A DNA stretch of 64,000 nucleotides from Hoeflea_A sp965216535 (GCA_965216535.1 OZ244175.1:3100001-3164000); one strand, 5' to 3'; counted from the stretch's first letter, positions 35,475 to 44,791 are shown. The notes: generated by a model from the letters alone, not told the origin. Numbers and translations: made by a program.

Positions 35475-35575
35475 CGGCCACGATTTCGAGTAGCAGCACT
35501 TTTTCTGAAGCTGGCAGGTTTCTTCCGAACCTGAGTGATCTGGGTCGCTCATGGCGGACTCGTTTCGACGTGTTG

Positions 35576-35602
35576 CGTGAAAAAATCGGTTGATTTTTCA
35601 CG
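35576..35602. promoter_or_regulatory. 27-bp palindrome A (putative operator of the XRE-cupin regulator)
   Basis: CGTGAAA-N13-TTTCACG, extended to CGTGAAAAAATC near GATTTTTCACG. It lies 80 bp upstream of the XRE-cupin gene. The same palindrome with the same 13-bp spacer occurs at 43084-43110 and 50410-50436, before the MttB-type and second demethylase genes. Autoregulation plus control of both other sites by the adjacent XRE-cupin protein is the simplest reading. The 208-bp gap upstream of this gene holds no other feature. Confidence 0.75.
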
Positions 35603-35682
35603 AGCGGTGTTGGAAGGTCTGTTGTCGATATTTGCCGGCGGCGGGACACCGTTGCGCGGGCTGCTCGAGGAGCTTTGACGTC

Positions 35683-36282
35683 ATGACATCGGAACGGGCG
35701 CAATCTGCGGCTGCCAATGACGATGCCGACCTGTCGGCCGATATTGGCCGCGACCTGCGAGCGATCCGACAGTCGAAAGGATTGACGCTGGCGGAAGTGG
35801 CCGAAAAGCTAGGCCGCTCCATTGGTTTCCTCAGCCAAGTCGAGCGTGGCATCTCGGTCTTGTCGACGCAGGAATTGCGCAAGGTCGCGGAACTCTTCGA
35901 TGTGCCGGTCAGCTGGTTCCTGATGCTGTCCGACGTCTCGGAGGACGAGCGTGGCATGGTCACCCGCGCCGGCCTGCGGCGGCGCAGCGGCGAACCGGGG
36001 GACGGGTTGATCGAAGAACTGTTGTCACCGGATCTGAGCGGCTCCTACGAGGTGATCCGCAGCGTCTTCGCGCCGGGAGCGCGCTTGCAGGAGCCGCACC
36101 TGCGGCCGACGGAAGAAACGGCCTACATGGTCTCCGGCGCACTTGATGTGACGATAAGCGGACAGACCTTCACGGTCCGGGCCGGCGACAGTTTCCGGTT
36201 CAAGGAAGAGCCGTTTTCCTGGGCCAACAATTATGACGAACCGGCGGTTGCGATCTGGGTCGTATCGCCGCCCATCTACTGA
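35683..36282 (+). CDS. XRE-family regulator with C-terminal cupin domain
   Basis: A 199-residue regulator: an XRE helix-turn-helix at about residues 23-77 (GLTLAEVAEKLGRSIGFLSQ, then VERGISVLS) and a cupin domain at about residues 120-195 (LRPTEETAYMVSGALDVTI, then GDSFRFKEEPFSW). ATG 35683 follows GAGGAG with slightly long spacing; the open frame to 35590 starts inside the palindrome. It lies 24 bp upstream of an FAD/GcvT N-demethylase gene and so is co-transcribed with it. XRE-cupin proteins usually control local amine or amino-acid catabolism, sensing substrate in the cupin pocket. It is the best candidate to bind the three CGTGAAA palindromes. Confidence 0.88.
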   Translation: MTSERAQSAAANDDADLSADIGRDLRAIRQSKGLTLAEVAEKLGRSIGFLSQVERGISVLSTQELRKVAELFDVPVSWFLMLSDVSEDERGMVTRAGLRRRSGEPGDGLIEELLSPDLSGSYEVIRSVFAPGARLQEPHLRPTEETAYMVSGALDVTISGQTFTVRAGDSFRFKEEPFSWANNYDEPAVAIWVVSPPIY

Positions 36283-36306
36283 CTCCGAACAAGGAGAGGA
36301 ACCCTC

Positions 36307-38742
36307 ATGGCAGAGCTTGCATCCCATGCGCAGGTTGTCATCATCGGTGGTGGTGCTGTCGGCACCAGCTGTCTTTACCATCTGGCCATGGCCGGAATCA
36401 CCGATGTGGTGCTGATCGAGAAGAACGAGCTGACATCTGGCTCCACCTGGCACGCCGCCGGCAATACGCCCAACTTTACCGGCAGCCTCAATCTGATGAA
36501 GCTGCAGCACTATGGCTCCATGCTCTACAACCGCCTTGGCGACGAGGTCGGGTACCCGATCAATCGCCACATGACGGGATCAGTGCGCATCGCTCATTCC
36601 AAAGAGCGAATGCAGGAATTCGAGCACGTCGCCTCAATGGCCAACGTCGCCGGCATGGATATGGCGGTCATGTCGCCGCAGGAACTGCGCGGCAAGCATT
36701 ATCCGATGCTGGAGCTGCATGATCTCGTTGGTGGCCTCTGGGACCCCGAGGATGGTGATATCGACCCCTCGCAGCTGAGCCAGGCGTTCGCCAAGGGAGC
36801 ACGTGACAAGGGCGCGAAGGTGGTGCGTTTCACCAAGGTGACCGGCCTTGCGCAGCGCAAGGATGGGTCCTGGGATGTGACAACGGACAAGGGCACGATC
36901 AATGCCGGCACGGTGATCAACGCCGCCGGTTATTATGCCGACGAGATCGGTCGAATGGTTGGGCGCGACGTGCCGATGGTGACCATGTCGCACCAGTACC
37001 TGGTGACCGAGGCTGTCGACGAACTGGTGGAGATGGACGAGAAGATCCCGCTGCTGCGCGACCCGGACGACAGCTACTATCTGCGCCAGGAAGGCAACGG
37101 GCTGATCCTCGGACCTTACGAATGGCAGGCAACGCCGCATTGGCTGAAGGAAGGAACGCCGGAAGACTTTGCTTTCCAGCTTTACCCGGATGATCTGGAG
37201 CGGCTCGAGTGGTACATCAACGCTGCCTGTGAGCGCGTGCCTATGCTGGCCAAGGGTGGCGTACAGAAGGTGATCAACGGTCCGATCCCCTACGCGCCGG
37301 ACGGCTTACCGCTCGTTGGACCTGCACCGGGGCTGACGAACTTCTTTGAAGCCTGCGTTTTCACCTTCGGTATCTGTCAGGCTGGTGGTGCCGGCAAGGT
37401 GATTGCCGAATACATCACCGAGGGGGAAACCGAGCTCGATCTCTGGTTCATGGACCCGCGCCGGTTCACCGACCACGCGACCAAAACCTTCGCTACCGTC
37501 AAGGCAATCGAGACCTATCAGAACGAATACGCAATGCACCCTCCGCATCGGCTGTGGCCGGCGGGTCGTCCGGCGAAAATGTCGCCACTCTACGACAGGC
37601 TGGCAGCGAAGGGCGCACAGTTCGGCTCGTTTGGTGGCTGGGAGCGTCCGGTCTGGTATGCACGCGAAGGCGACCGTCCAGAAGACGACAAAACCTTTGG
37701 GCGGCCGCATTTCGACGATGCGATTGCCGCCGAAGTCGAGACCGTCACCAACAATGCAGGTCTGCTGGATCTGACCGGCTTTACCCGCTTTGAACTTTCG
37801 GGTGAGGGCGCTGCCGAGTGGCTGGACGGCATGGTTTCCGGTGCACTGCCGCGTGTCGGAAGGGTAGCACTTGCCTATTTCTGCGCCGACAGCGGTCGCG
37901 TGGTGACGGAGCTGACCGTCACCCGCTTCGATGAAAACAGGTTTTGGCTGATCGGACCGGCGGCAGGTTACTGGCACGATCGCGATTGGTTGAAACATCA
38001 TCTGCCGGAAGACGGCTCGTTGTCGCTTGAGGACGTGACGGCGCGTTACGGAACCCTGGTGCTTGCCGGACCCAAATCGCGAGACGTTCTGGCAGCGGTA
38101 GCCGACCAGGATTTGTCGAACCAAAGCCGGCCATGGCTGACAGCCGGTGACATCACCATCGGCATGGCAAGCGGCAAGGTGCTGCGAGTCAATTTTGTCG
38201 GCGAACTTGGCTACGAGCTGCATATGCCGATGGAAACGATGGCGGTTGTTTATGACCGGCTGATGGAAGCCGGCGAAGAGCATGGTCTTGGTCATTTCGG
38301 TATGTACGCGATGGATTCGATGCGCCTCGAAAAGGGGTATCGAGGCTGGAAACAGGACCTTTCGTCCGAGTATACGCCGCTGACCTCGGGCATGGACCGC
38401 TTCGTGCGGCTGAACAAGCCGTCCTTCATTGGTCGTGACGCACTGCTGAAGCAGACCCAGGATGGGGTCAAACAGCGCTTCACCGCGATGGTGCTAGAGC
38501 CTGGCGACGGTACGGAAGCGCACTACGGCAGTCCGATCTTCGTTGGTGACAAGGCGGTCGGACTGGTGACGTCAGGCGGCTTTGGTCACCGGACGGGCAA
38601 GTCGATTGCACTCGGCTATGTCGACACCGAACTGTCGGAGGAAGGGCGCGAACTGCTGATCGACATCTTCGGCGAAAAGCGCAAGGCAACCGTTGTTCCG
38701 GAAATCCTCTACGATCCCGAAAATGAACGCTTGAGGGCGTGA
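36307..38742 (+). CDS. FAD/GcvT-type N-demethylase (dimethylglycine/sarcosine dehydrogenase family), paralog 1
   Basis: An 811-residue two-domain flavoprotein. The N-terminal DAO/FAD oxidoreductase has the dinucleotide motif GGGAVG at residues 14-19 and H49 in STWHAAG, the position of the covalent FAD histidine in dimethylglycine dehydrogenase. From about residue 430 the chain is an aminomethyltransferase (GcvT) domain, ending with the barrel GLVTSGGFGHRTGKSIALGY. Family enzymes oxidise an N-methyl group and pass it to tetrahydrofolate as 5,10-methylene-THF. GGAGAGG precedes the ATG. It is cotranscribed with the XRE-cupin regulator. Because the region encodes TauABC, Xsc and Pta, the substrate may be an N-methylated taurine; dimethylglycine or sarcosine is the conservative alternative. 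Confidence 0.85.
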   Translation: MAELASHAQVVIIGGGAVGTSCLYHLAMAGITDVVLIEKNELTSGSTWHAAGNTPNFTGSLNLMKLQHYGSMLYNRLGDEVGYPINRHMTGSVRIAHSKERMQEFEHVASMANVAGMDMAVMSPQELRGKHYPMLELHDLVGGLWDPEDGDIDPSQLSQAFAKGARDKGAKVVRFTKVTGLAQRKDGSWDVTTDKGTINAGTVINAAGYYADEIGRMVGRDVPMVTMSHQYLVTEAVDELVEMDEKIPLLRDPDDSYYLRQEGNGLILGPYEWQATPHWLKEGTPEDFAFQLYPDDLERLEWYINAACERVPMLAKGGVQKVINGPIPYAPDGLPLVGPAPGLTNFFEACVFTFGICQAGGAGKVIAEYITEGETELDLWFMDPRRFTDHATKTFATVKAIETYQNEYAMHPPHRLWPAGRPAKMSPLYDRLAAKGAQFGSFGGWERPVWYAREGDRPEDDKTFGRPHFDDAIAAEVETVTNNAGLLDLTGFTRFELSGEGAAEWLDGMVSGALPRVGRVALAYFCADSGRVVTELTVTRFDENRFWLIGPAAGYWHDRDWLKHHLPEDGSLSLEDVTARYGTLVLAGPKSRDVLAAVADQDLSNQSRPWLTAGDITIGMASGKVLRVNFVGELGYELHMPMETMAVVYDRLMEAGEEHGLGHFGMYAMDSMRLEKGYRGWKQDLSSEYTPLTSGMDRFVRLNKPSFIGRDALLKQTQDGVKQRFTAMVLEPGDGTEAHYGSPIFVGDKAVGLVTSGGFGHRTGKSIALGYVDTELSEEGRELLIDIFGEKRKATVVPEILYDPENERLRA

Positions 38743-38748
38743 CCGGAG

Positions 38749-39957
38749 CTATTTGACCTTGTAGTCGAACTCGCCACGCAGGAAGCCGTAGAAGAAAACC
38801 AGCGTGGCGAGGGAAACGAAGATATAAAGCACCCACATGGGCCAGGCGCTTGGTGCCTGAAGCAGCGATGCGACAGCGGTGAAGCCGGCGCTGACGATGA
38901 TGAACAGGCCGCTGACCAGCGCATTGGCGCTGCCGCCGGCATGCTCGAAACGGGCCAGGCATTTGGAATAGCCGTTGGGCCAGATCATCGCCATCAGGAA
39001 GTAGACGATGCCTGCCGGAACAACCAGCGCGACGACGCTGAAGACGCCCGACAGGTCGAGCACGAGCATGAGCACGCTGACCAGCAGGGAAATCCCGGCC
39101 GCGGCCGTGATGATCCTGATCACCTTGATATGCGGGCTGACGAGCCTGTTGAAGAAGTTGCCGGCGAGCCAAAGGCAACCGAGCAGCAGCTGCAGGTGGC
39201 CGTAGAAAATCGGGCTGTGTTTGAGATCGGTCTGGATATAGAATGGCGCCAGAACCTCAAATCCATACATGACGGATATCAGGCAAGCCATGCCGAGGGC
39301 AGTGGGCAGATAGACCGGGTCGATTGCCATGGTGCGATAGACGCCGAAGGCTTCGCCGAACGGCTGCCGCAGCTCCTGCACTCGGGTTTCCGGCAACAGA
39401 AGCAGGGCGACAAACACGACGATGATTCCCCATCCGGCGAGGAACCAGAACGAGGCCGTCCAGCCGAACCAGACCTGCAGATAGCCACCAAGGGCAGGGG
39501 ACAGGATCGGGCCGGTGGCCCAGGCGATTGTCATCCAGTTGGCGGCCTTGATGCGGTCTGCGCCCTGATAGCAGTCAGCGACAATGGCGCGGGCGCCAAC
39601 GGCCGAACAGGCGACGAAGATTCCTTGCGCTGCTCGCAGGGCGATCACCATCCATAGCGGTGGTGCCAGCGCAATCGCGACCGAGGCGAACACGAACAGG
39701 ATCGTGCTCAAGAGGATCGGCATCCGGCGACCGAGTGAATCCGTCAACGGTCCGGCGACGATCTGGCCCACCCCATAACCGGCCATGAAGACCAACAGTG
39801 TTGCCTGTACGGCGAACCGGTCGGCATGAAAATAGCTCTCCATGGCCGGTAGCGAGGGGATGTAGATATCCGTTGCAGCGCCGCCCAGCGGCACCATGAC
39901 TAGCATGGCCAAAAAGGCATTGCGGCGTCGCCGATTGTCGATAACGGGCTCGGTCAT
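38749..39957 (-). CDS. MFS transporter, Bcr/CflA drug-resistance family
   Basis: A 402-residue membrane protein with 12 predicted helices and the Bcr/CflA pattern (ATDIYIPSLPAMESYF near the N-terminus, GPLTDSLGRRMPIL in loop 2-3). It is an inner-membrane proton-driven exporter of drugs or small metabolites. It is convergent with the upstream demethylase, whose stop is only 6 bp away. ATG 39957 is used; the frame extends to a TTG at 39972. No regulator is adjacent, and cargo cannot be predicted. Confidence 0.85.
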   Translation of the reverse strand: MTEPVIDNRRRRNAFLAMLVMVPLGGAATDIYIPSLPAMESYFHADRFAVQATLLVFMAGYGVGQIVAGPLTDSLGRRMPILLSTILFVFASVAIALAPPLWMVIALRAAQGIFVACSAVGARAIVADCYQGADRIKAANWMTIAWATGPILSPALGGYLQVWFGWTASFWFLAGWGIIVVFVALLLLPETRVQELRQPFGEAFGVYRTMAIDPVYLPTALGMACLISVMYGFEVLAPFYIQTDLKHSPIFYGHLQLLLGCLWLAGNFFNRLVSPHIKVIRIITAAAGISLLVSVLMLVLDLSGVFSVVALVVPAGIVYFLMAMIWPNGYSKCLARFEHAGGSANALVSGLFIIVSAGFTAVASLLQAPSAWPMWVLYIFVSLATLVFFYGFLRGEFDYKVK

Positions 39958-40010
39958 GAGCGGGGCCTGCAAGAATCGCGATCAGTGCCGATCCCAGACT
40001 AACACAGAAG

Positions 40011-40038
40011 AAACCCCGCCAGAGGCCTGGCGGGGTTT
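40011..40038 (-). terminator. rho-independent terminator of the tauABC-type operon
   Basis: AAACCCCGCCA (40011-40021) pairs perfectly with TGGCGGGGTTT (40028-40038) across loop GAGGCC. On the minus strand the stem is followed by TTTCTTCTG. It lies 29 bp after the stop of the permease gene at 40067. Confidence 0.9.
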
Positions 40039-40066
40039 TGGGTGACACCTGATAGGCTTGAAGCTA

Positions 40067-40948
40067 TCAGCCCTTGCCCTTCCACGGGATCAGCCAGCGC
40101 TCGAGGTAACGCATGAAGATCTCGATCGCGTAGCCAATGATGCCGATGATGATGATGCCGATCACCACCGTGTCCGTTTGCAGGAAGTTCTTGGCGATCA
40201 TGATCATGGAGCCGATGCCCTTGTCGGCAGCGACCAGTTCGGCGGCGACGACCGTGCCCCAGCAAACGCCCATCGATGTGCGCAGGCCGGTGAAGATTTC
40301 CGGCAGCGCGTTGGGCAGGATCACGTGCCGCAGGATCTGTGGCTTTGATGCGCCAAGCGAATAGGCGGCGTGCACCTTGGAGATGCGAACGCTGGAGACG
40401 CCGGAGCGGGCGGCGATCGTCATGATGAAAAGCGACGCCAGGAACAGCAGGAAGATCTTTGCGGTTTCATCGATGCCGAACCACAGGATGATCAGTGGGA
40501 TCAGTGCCAGCGGCGGAATAGGCCGCATGAACTCGACAATCGGGTCGAACAGGCCGCGGGCCGTTGACGAGAGACCCATCGCGAAGCCCAGCGGAATGCC
40601 GACGGCGGCGCCGAGCAACACACCGGAGATCACGCGAAAGACGCTAATGCCGATATGTTCCCACAGGGAGACGTTTCGGAAGCCTTCGCTTACCAGCAAT
40701 CCGATGCGTTCGATGGTGCCGCCCACCGTCGGCCAGTAGAACGGCTCAACGAGGCCAAGCCTTGAGGAAAGAACCCACAGAGCGATCAGCCCGCAGACGA
40801 TCAGGATGCTGTAGAACCGTCCGGAATTGACCGCACTTGCGTCACCAAACTTGACGGTTTTCTGTCGCGTAAAGGTGTTGTCGGCGAGGCCCAGCCAAAT
40901 CGCGGCTTCGGACGGCTGCTTCTTTGGTGTTTGTGTTGTGTCTGTCAT
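40067..40948 (-). CDS. tauC: TauC/SsuC-type ABC permease
   Basis: A 293-residue permease with about six helices and the coupling motif YSLGASKPQILRHVILPNALPE, typical of the nitrate/sulfonate/taurine permeases. It is the last gene of the binding protein-ATPase-permease operon, 9 bp after the ATPase gene. Homodimerisation is expected, since only one permease is encoded. Taurine or an N-methylated taurine is the inferred cargo, from TauA-type binding protein and the neighbouring xsc, pta and mttB genes. Confidence 0.85.
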   Translation of the reverse strand: MTDTTQTPKKQPSEAAIWLGLADNTFTRQKTVKFGDASAVNSGRFYSILIVCGLIALWVLSSRLGLVEPFYWPTVGGTIERIGLLVSEGFRNVSLWEHIGISVFRVISGVLLGAAVGIPLGFAMGLSSTARGLFDPIVEFMRPIPPLALIPLIILWFGIDETAKIFLLFLASLFIMTIAARSGVSSVRISKVHAAYSLGASKPQILRHVILPNALPEIFTGLRTSMGVCWGTVVAAELVAADKGIGSMIMIAKNFLQTDTVVIGIIIIGIIGYAIEIFMRYLERWLIPWKGKG

Positions 40949-40957
40949 GGTCCTCTC

Positions 40958-41764
40958 CTACTCGGCCGCGTCCGCTTGGCCCATGATTTCTTCTTCCATT
41001 TCCCAGATCATGGAGAGGATTTCCTCGCGCTTTTCGACGAAATCGGCACCGGCTTTGATATCGCGCGGGCTGCGGGTCATGCCTTCGTCAGCGAAGGGAA
41101 GGTCGTAGACTTTCTCGATGCGGCCCGGCCTCGGCGCCATGACGATCAGCTTCTCACCAAGGAAAAGCGCCTCTTCGACTGAGTGGGTGATCAGGATGAT
41201 GGTCTTGCCGGTCTCTTTCCAAAGCTTGAGCACGAGGCCCTGCATTTTTTCGCGCGTGAGCGCGTCGAGCGCTCCCAGCGGTTCGTCCATGAGGATGACA
41301 TCCGGATCGTTGGCCAGGCAACGGGCGAGCGCAACACGTTGCTGCATGCCGCCGGAAAGTTGATAGACGGGTTTTTCACCGAAGTCCTTGAGGCCGACGG
41401 TGTTGAGAAGGTGCTGAACGGTCTCCTGCGTTTCGGCCTGCGGTTTGCCAGCCATATTAGGCCCGAAGGCGACATTTTGAGCGACCGTCAGCCATTCGAA
41501 CAGGGCGCCCTGTTGGAAAACCATGCCGCGCTCCGAGCCGGGGCCCGTGACGGTGTGGTTGTTCAGCCGAACTTCCCCGGATGTGGGCGCCAGGAAACCG
41601 GCAATGATGTTCAAGAGAGTGGTCTTGCCGCAGCCGGAAGGTCCGAGCACGGAAACAAGTTCGCCCTCCTTGATGTCGAGGCTGACATTGTTGAGGGCGT
41701 GGACTTCGCCGCCACCAGGCAGCGTGAAGACCATGGATATGCGATCGATGGCGATGCCGGTCAT
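40958..41764 (-). CDS. tauB: TauB/SsuB-type ABC ATP-binding protein
   Basis: A 268-residue ATPase: Walker A GPSGCGKTTLLN, Q-loop FQQGALFEW, signature LSGGMQQRVALAR, Walker B VILMDEPLGALDA and switch histidine LITHSVEEAL. It is of the nitrate/taurine/sulfonate importer type and lies between the binding-protein and permease genes of the operon. Confidence 0.88.
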   Translation of the reverse strand: MTGIAIDRISMVFTLPGGGEVHALNNVSLDIKEGELVSVLGPSGCGKTTLLNIIAGFLAPTSGEVRLNNHTVTGPGSERGMVFQQGALFEWLTVAQNVAFGPNMAGKPQAETQETVQHLLNTVGLKDFGEKPVYQLSGGMQQRVALARCLANDPDVILMDEPLGALDALTREKMQGLVLKLWKETGKTIILITHSVEEALFLGEKLIVMAPRPGRIEKVYDLPFADEGMTRSPRDIKAGADFVEKREEILSMIWEMEEEIMGQADAAE

Positions 41765-41838
41765 GGCTCACTCCTGTTTTCAGGCAGATGAGGCAAGGGC
41801 GGCAGCCGATGTAGACCGGCCGCCGCCCCATACCGGCT

Positions 41839-42825
41839 TTACTTCAGATAGCTTGAGTCGACAAAGGCGGAGTAATCGTCCAGCGCCTTGTCCATACCGC
41901 CAGCTCCAACCATGACATCGGCGACACCCTTTGTCATTTCCTGGACGCCGCCGCCCAGCCAGTTTGCACCAAGCTGGTCCTCGGCGGAGGGGAAGCCAAA
42001 GTTGGCCATGTAATCTTTGGTCGCCTGCGTGTCCATGCCAGCCGCTTGACCGATGATCCCGTAGGCAGCGTCCGGATTTGCCTTGTAGGCTGCGTTGGCC
42101 TTTTCGGTTACTTCCATGAACTTCTTCACCAGATCCGGATGCTCTTTGGCGAAGTCTTCCGTGACCGAGACGATGTCGAAGGTGTTGATGCCGATTGCTT
42201 CCTGCTCAGCGCCGGTCATCAGCGGCTCGCCGAACTGGCGCATACGATTGAGAGCGCCACCAAAGCCGCAGGCCATGGCCACGTCGCCACGCGCCATTGC
42301 AACTGCACCGTCTGGCGGGTTCATCTGGACCAGATTGATCTTGTTGGGATCGACGCCGAGGTGATCAAGCGTGCGAAGCAGCTTGTAGTGGGTGACGTTG
42401 CCGATCGGAGAGGCGACTTTCTTGCCTTCGAGATCCTTGGCATTTTCCTTGGTGATGCCGGCGTCCTTATGCACGATGCAGAGATCATTCTCTGCATAGG
42501 TGACAGCGACGCCGACGAGGCGAAGCGGTGCGCCAGTGCTGACGCCAACGACGAAGGGAACGAAGCCCTGGCTGTAAGCGATCTGGACGTCGCCGGAGAC
42601 CATGGCCTGGGTCATTTCGTTGCCGTTGCCGAAGGCGCGCCAGTTGACCTTGACGCCCAGTTCTTTGTCATAGGTCTGCTCCATCTGAGCGACCTGGTTG
42701 GCCGTCGGCCACTCAAGGAAGTAGGCAACGGTTATCTCATCGAGTGCGTTTGCGGCCTGGATCCCGCCCGCCACGGACATTGCCGCAGCCGCGGCAAGCA
42801 CGGTCAGTTTTGATTTGAAGGACAT
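41839..42825 (-). CDS. tauA: TauA-type periplasmic binding protein
   Basis: A 328-residue periplasmic binding protein with a Sec signal (MSFKSKLTVLAAAAAMSVAG, cleavage near ANA-LDE). The mature part tracks E. coli TauA: ITVAYFLEWPTANQVAQ, the GDVQIAY segment, THYKLLRTLDHLGVDPNKI and the following NPPDGAVAMARGDV. ATG 42825 follows AAGGGGAA; the longer frame to 42927 is a poor leader. It heads a tauABC-type operon divergent from the MttB-type gene. Ligand may be taurine, taurine betaine or another N-methyltaurine. Confidence 0.85.
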   Translation of the reverse strand: MSFKSKLTVLAAAAAMSVAGGIQAANALDEITVAYFLEWPTANQVAQMEQTYDKELGVKVNWRAFGNGNEMTQAMVSGDVQIAYSQGFVPFVVGVSTGAPLRLVGVAVTYAENDLCIVHKDAGITKENAKDLEGKKVASPIGNVTHYKLLRTLDHLGVDPNKINLVQMNPPDGAVAMARGDVAMACGFGGALNRMRQFGEPLMTGAEQEAIGINTFDIVSVTEDFAKEHPDLVKKFMEVTEKANAAYKANPDAAYGIIGQAAGMDTQATKDYMANFGFPSAEDQLGANWLGGGVQEMTKGVADVMVGAGGMDKALDDYSAFVDSSYLK

Positions 42826-43034
42826 GGAATATTCCCCTTGGTTGGTACGTCGTCCTGGAGTTTCGCCGGGTTGGCCAGCTGTTTCTTCATTCGGAGCTTG
42901 GAGCGCAACTTGCGGTGGCTGAGCCATAAGGCCATCTGATCTTAAACACCGACCGGCCAGAACTGCGCCTCGCTCCTTCTGCCATTAGGCAATTTTTGTG
43001 CTGTCCATCGGTAGTGCCAAGCCTGCAGCCTCAG

Positions 43035-43122
43035 TGGGGCCAGTTTACGACGATGTGGATTTTCCTTGCGCTTTCATGCGTTTCGTGAAAATTATTTGTG
43101 TAATTTCACGAAACTGGCCCCA
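43035..43122. promoter_or_regulatory. 12-bp inverted repeat flanking palindrome C
   Basis: TGGGGCCAGTTT (43035-43046) and AAACTGGCCCCA (43111-43122) are exact reverse complements on either side of the CGTGAAA palindrome, in the 394-bp intergenic region between divergent tauA- and mttB-type genes. A near copy, AAACTGGCACCA, lies 73 bp upstream of xsc, and AACTGGCC copies lie in the tauR/pta intergenic region. Probable binding sites of a second regulator, most likely the MocR/TauR-type protein. No gene is visible in the rest of this intergenic stretch. Confidence 0.55.
43084..43110. promoter_or_regulatory. 27-bp palindrome C (putative XRE-cupin operator)
   Basis: CGTGAAA-N13-TTTCACG within a longer 10-bp arm pair (TTTCGTGAAA / TTTCACGAAA). 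It lies 109 bp upstream of the MttB-type start and 258 bp upstream of the divergent tauA-type start. Same arms and spacer as palindromes A and B. Confidence 0.75.
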
Positions 43123-43219
43123 TTGTGGCGGCACAGATCGTCTGAAATCTGGTTCTATCGATCTGAAATTCCAACGGATACCGTCGGTTTTCAGGGAGTT
43201 CGGGTGGAGGAGCGCGCGG

Positions 43220-44791
43220 ATGTCGAGGCTGGTGGACGAAGTGAATGTGCCGGGCACTGAACCCGGCAAACGCAGGTCCGGTGGACGGGAAGCCAGACGT
43301 GCCATGCGCGCAGCGTCGCCGAGCGGAGCGCAAAGTCCCGTCAAGCCGGGCATGTCATCTGACAACTACCGGCCACTTTCCAGAAACGACATGGACAGGA
43401 TCCATGAGGCAGCCCTGACCGTGCTGGAAGAGGTGGGCATGGGGCAGCCCATCGACAGCTGTATCGAGGTCTGCGTCGCAGCGGGTGCTGAATACGGCGA
43501 GGACGGTCGTCTGCGGTTTCCGCGGGGCCTTGTGATGGACATGGTGAAACACGCGGCGCGTAACCTGACCCTGTACGGCCAGGATCCCGCCCATGACATG
43601 CAACTCTCCGGCAACAAGGTGCATTTCGGAACCGCCGGCGCGGCTGTTCACATTGTCGATGTGGAAAAACGTGAGTACCGCGATTCGGTGTTGGCCGACC
43701 TGTACGACGCTGCGCGCATTGTGCAGACGCTGGACAACGTGCATTTTTTTCAACGTCCACTGGTCGCTCGCGATATGGAGGATCCGCTGGACCTCGATAT
43801 CAACACGCTCTATGCGGCCATCAAAGGCACCACCAAGCACATCGGTACGAGTTTCACGGTTGGCGAAAATGTCGATGCGTGCCTTGACCTTCTCTACACG
43901 GCGGCCGGCGGGGAAGAAGCCTTTCGGAAGCGGCCCTTCGTGTCGAATTCCAACTGTTTCGTGGTCCCGCCACTGAAGTTTGCGGAAGATGCCTGTCACG
44001 TGCTGGAAAAATGCGTGCGCGGCGGCATGCCCGTATTGCTGCTTTCGGCCGGGCAAGCAGGAGCTACAGCGCCCGCGGCGATCGCTGGAGCAGTGGTTCA
44101 GGCGGTCGCCGAAGTGCTGGCGGGCCTGGTCTACGTCAATGCCATTTCAAAGGGGCATCCCGCGATTTTTGGCACTTGGCCGTTTGTCTCGGACCTGCGG
44201 ACGGGTGCGATGTCAGGCGGGTCGGGTGAGCAGGCGTTGCTTTCCGCGGCTTGTGCCCAGATGTCCCATTTCTACGATCTTCCGGGCGGTGCTGCCGCCG
44301 GTATCGCCGATTCCAAAATGCCGGATGTTCAATCCGGTTATGAGAAGGGAATCACCAATGTCATGGCCGGGCTGTCCGGGCTGAATATGGTGTACGAATC
44401 GGCTGGCATGCACGCATCGCTGCTGGGCTTCTCTTTCGAGAGCCTGATTATCGACAATGACATGCTTGGTCAGTGCCTTCGTTGCGTCCGCGGTGTGGAA
44501 GTTACCGACGACACGCTGTCCCTGGCATCGATTGCCGATGTGTGCACGAACGGTCCGGGTCATTATCTCGGGCACGAGCAGACGCTTGCCCTGATGCAGA
44601 CGGAATACATCTACCCGCGTATCGGCGACCGCACGAGCCCGAAGGAATGGGTTGAAAAGGGGCGGCCCGACATCGTCGAAACGGCGATTGCCGAAAAGAA
44701 CCGGATACTATCGTCGGTTTTTCCGACCCACCTGTCGTCGGAAATCGACGCGGTGATTCGTTCACGTCACAAGATCTGTCTCGAAGCCTAG
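43220..44791 (+). CDS. mttB: MttB-family trimethylamine/betaine methyltransferase (non-pyrrolysine)
   Basis: A 523-residue member of the MttB family. Archaeal trimethylamine methyltransferases of the family use pyrrolysine at an in-frame TAG; here the frame is continuous, so this belongs to the non-pyrrolysine group, whose characterised members demethylate quaternary amines such as glycine betaine, proline betaine or carnitine and pass the methyl to a corrinoid protein. GGAGGAG 7 bp before ATG 43220 fixes the start, and the arginine-rich leader (KRRSGGREARRAMRAA) is typical of alphaproteobacterial homologues. No corrinoid protein gene is in the window. Divergent from tauA and near xsc/pta, so taurine betaine is the predicted substrate. 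Confidence 0.82.
   Translation: MSRLVDEVNVPGTEPGKRRSGGREARRAMRAASPSGAQSPVKPGMSSDNYRPLSRNDMDRIHEAALTVLEEVGMGQPIDSCIEVCVAAGAEYGEDGRLRFPRGLVMDMVKHAARNLTLYGQDPAHDMQLSGNKVHFGTAGAAVHIVDVEKREYRDSVLADLYDAARIVQTLDNVHFFQRPLVARDMEDPLDLDINTLYAAIKGTTKHIGTSFTVGENVDACLDLLYTAAGGEEAFRKRPFVSNSNCFVVPPLKFAEDACHVLEKCVRGGMPVLLLSAGQAGATAPAAIAGAVVQAVAEVLAGLVYVNAISKGHPAIFGTWPFVSDLRTGAMSGGSGEQALLSAACAQMSHFYDLPGGAAAGIADSKMPDVQSGYEKGITNVMAGLSGLNMVYESAGMHASLLGFSFESLIIDNDMLGQCLRCVRGVEVTDDTLSLASIADVCTNGPGHYLGHEQTLALMQTEYIYPRIGDRTSPKEWVEKGRPDIVETAIAEKNRILSSVFPTHLSSEIDAVIRSRHKICLEA

Noticed and set aside
42841..42955. Extra GGCCAG words upstream of the tauA-type gene as further copies of the AACTGGCC motif
   Set aside because: They match only 6-7 bases in GC-rich DNA and lack the flanking AAA/CCA context of the other copies.
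42998..43219. Upstream extension of the MttB-type gene
   Set aside because: The extra 74 codons run through the CGTGAAA palindrome and inverted repeat; ATG 43220 has an excellent ribosome site and the conserved leader.
43220..44791. Possible pyrrolysine codon in the MttB-type gene
   Set aside because: The frame has no internal TAG; the first stop is the final one, so it belongs to the non-pyrrolysine group.
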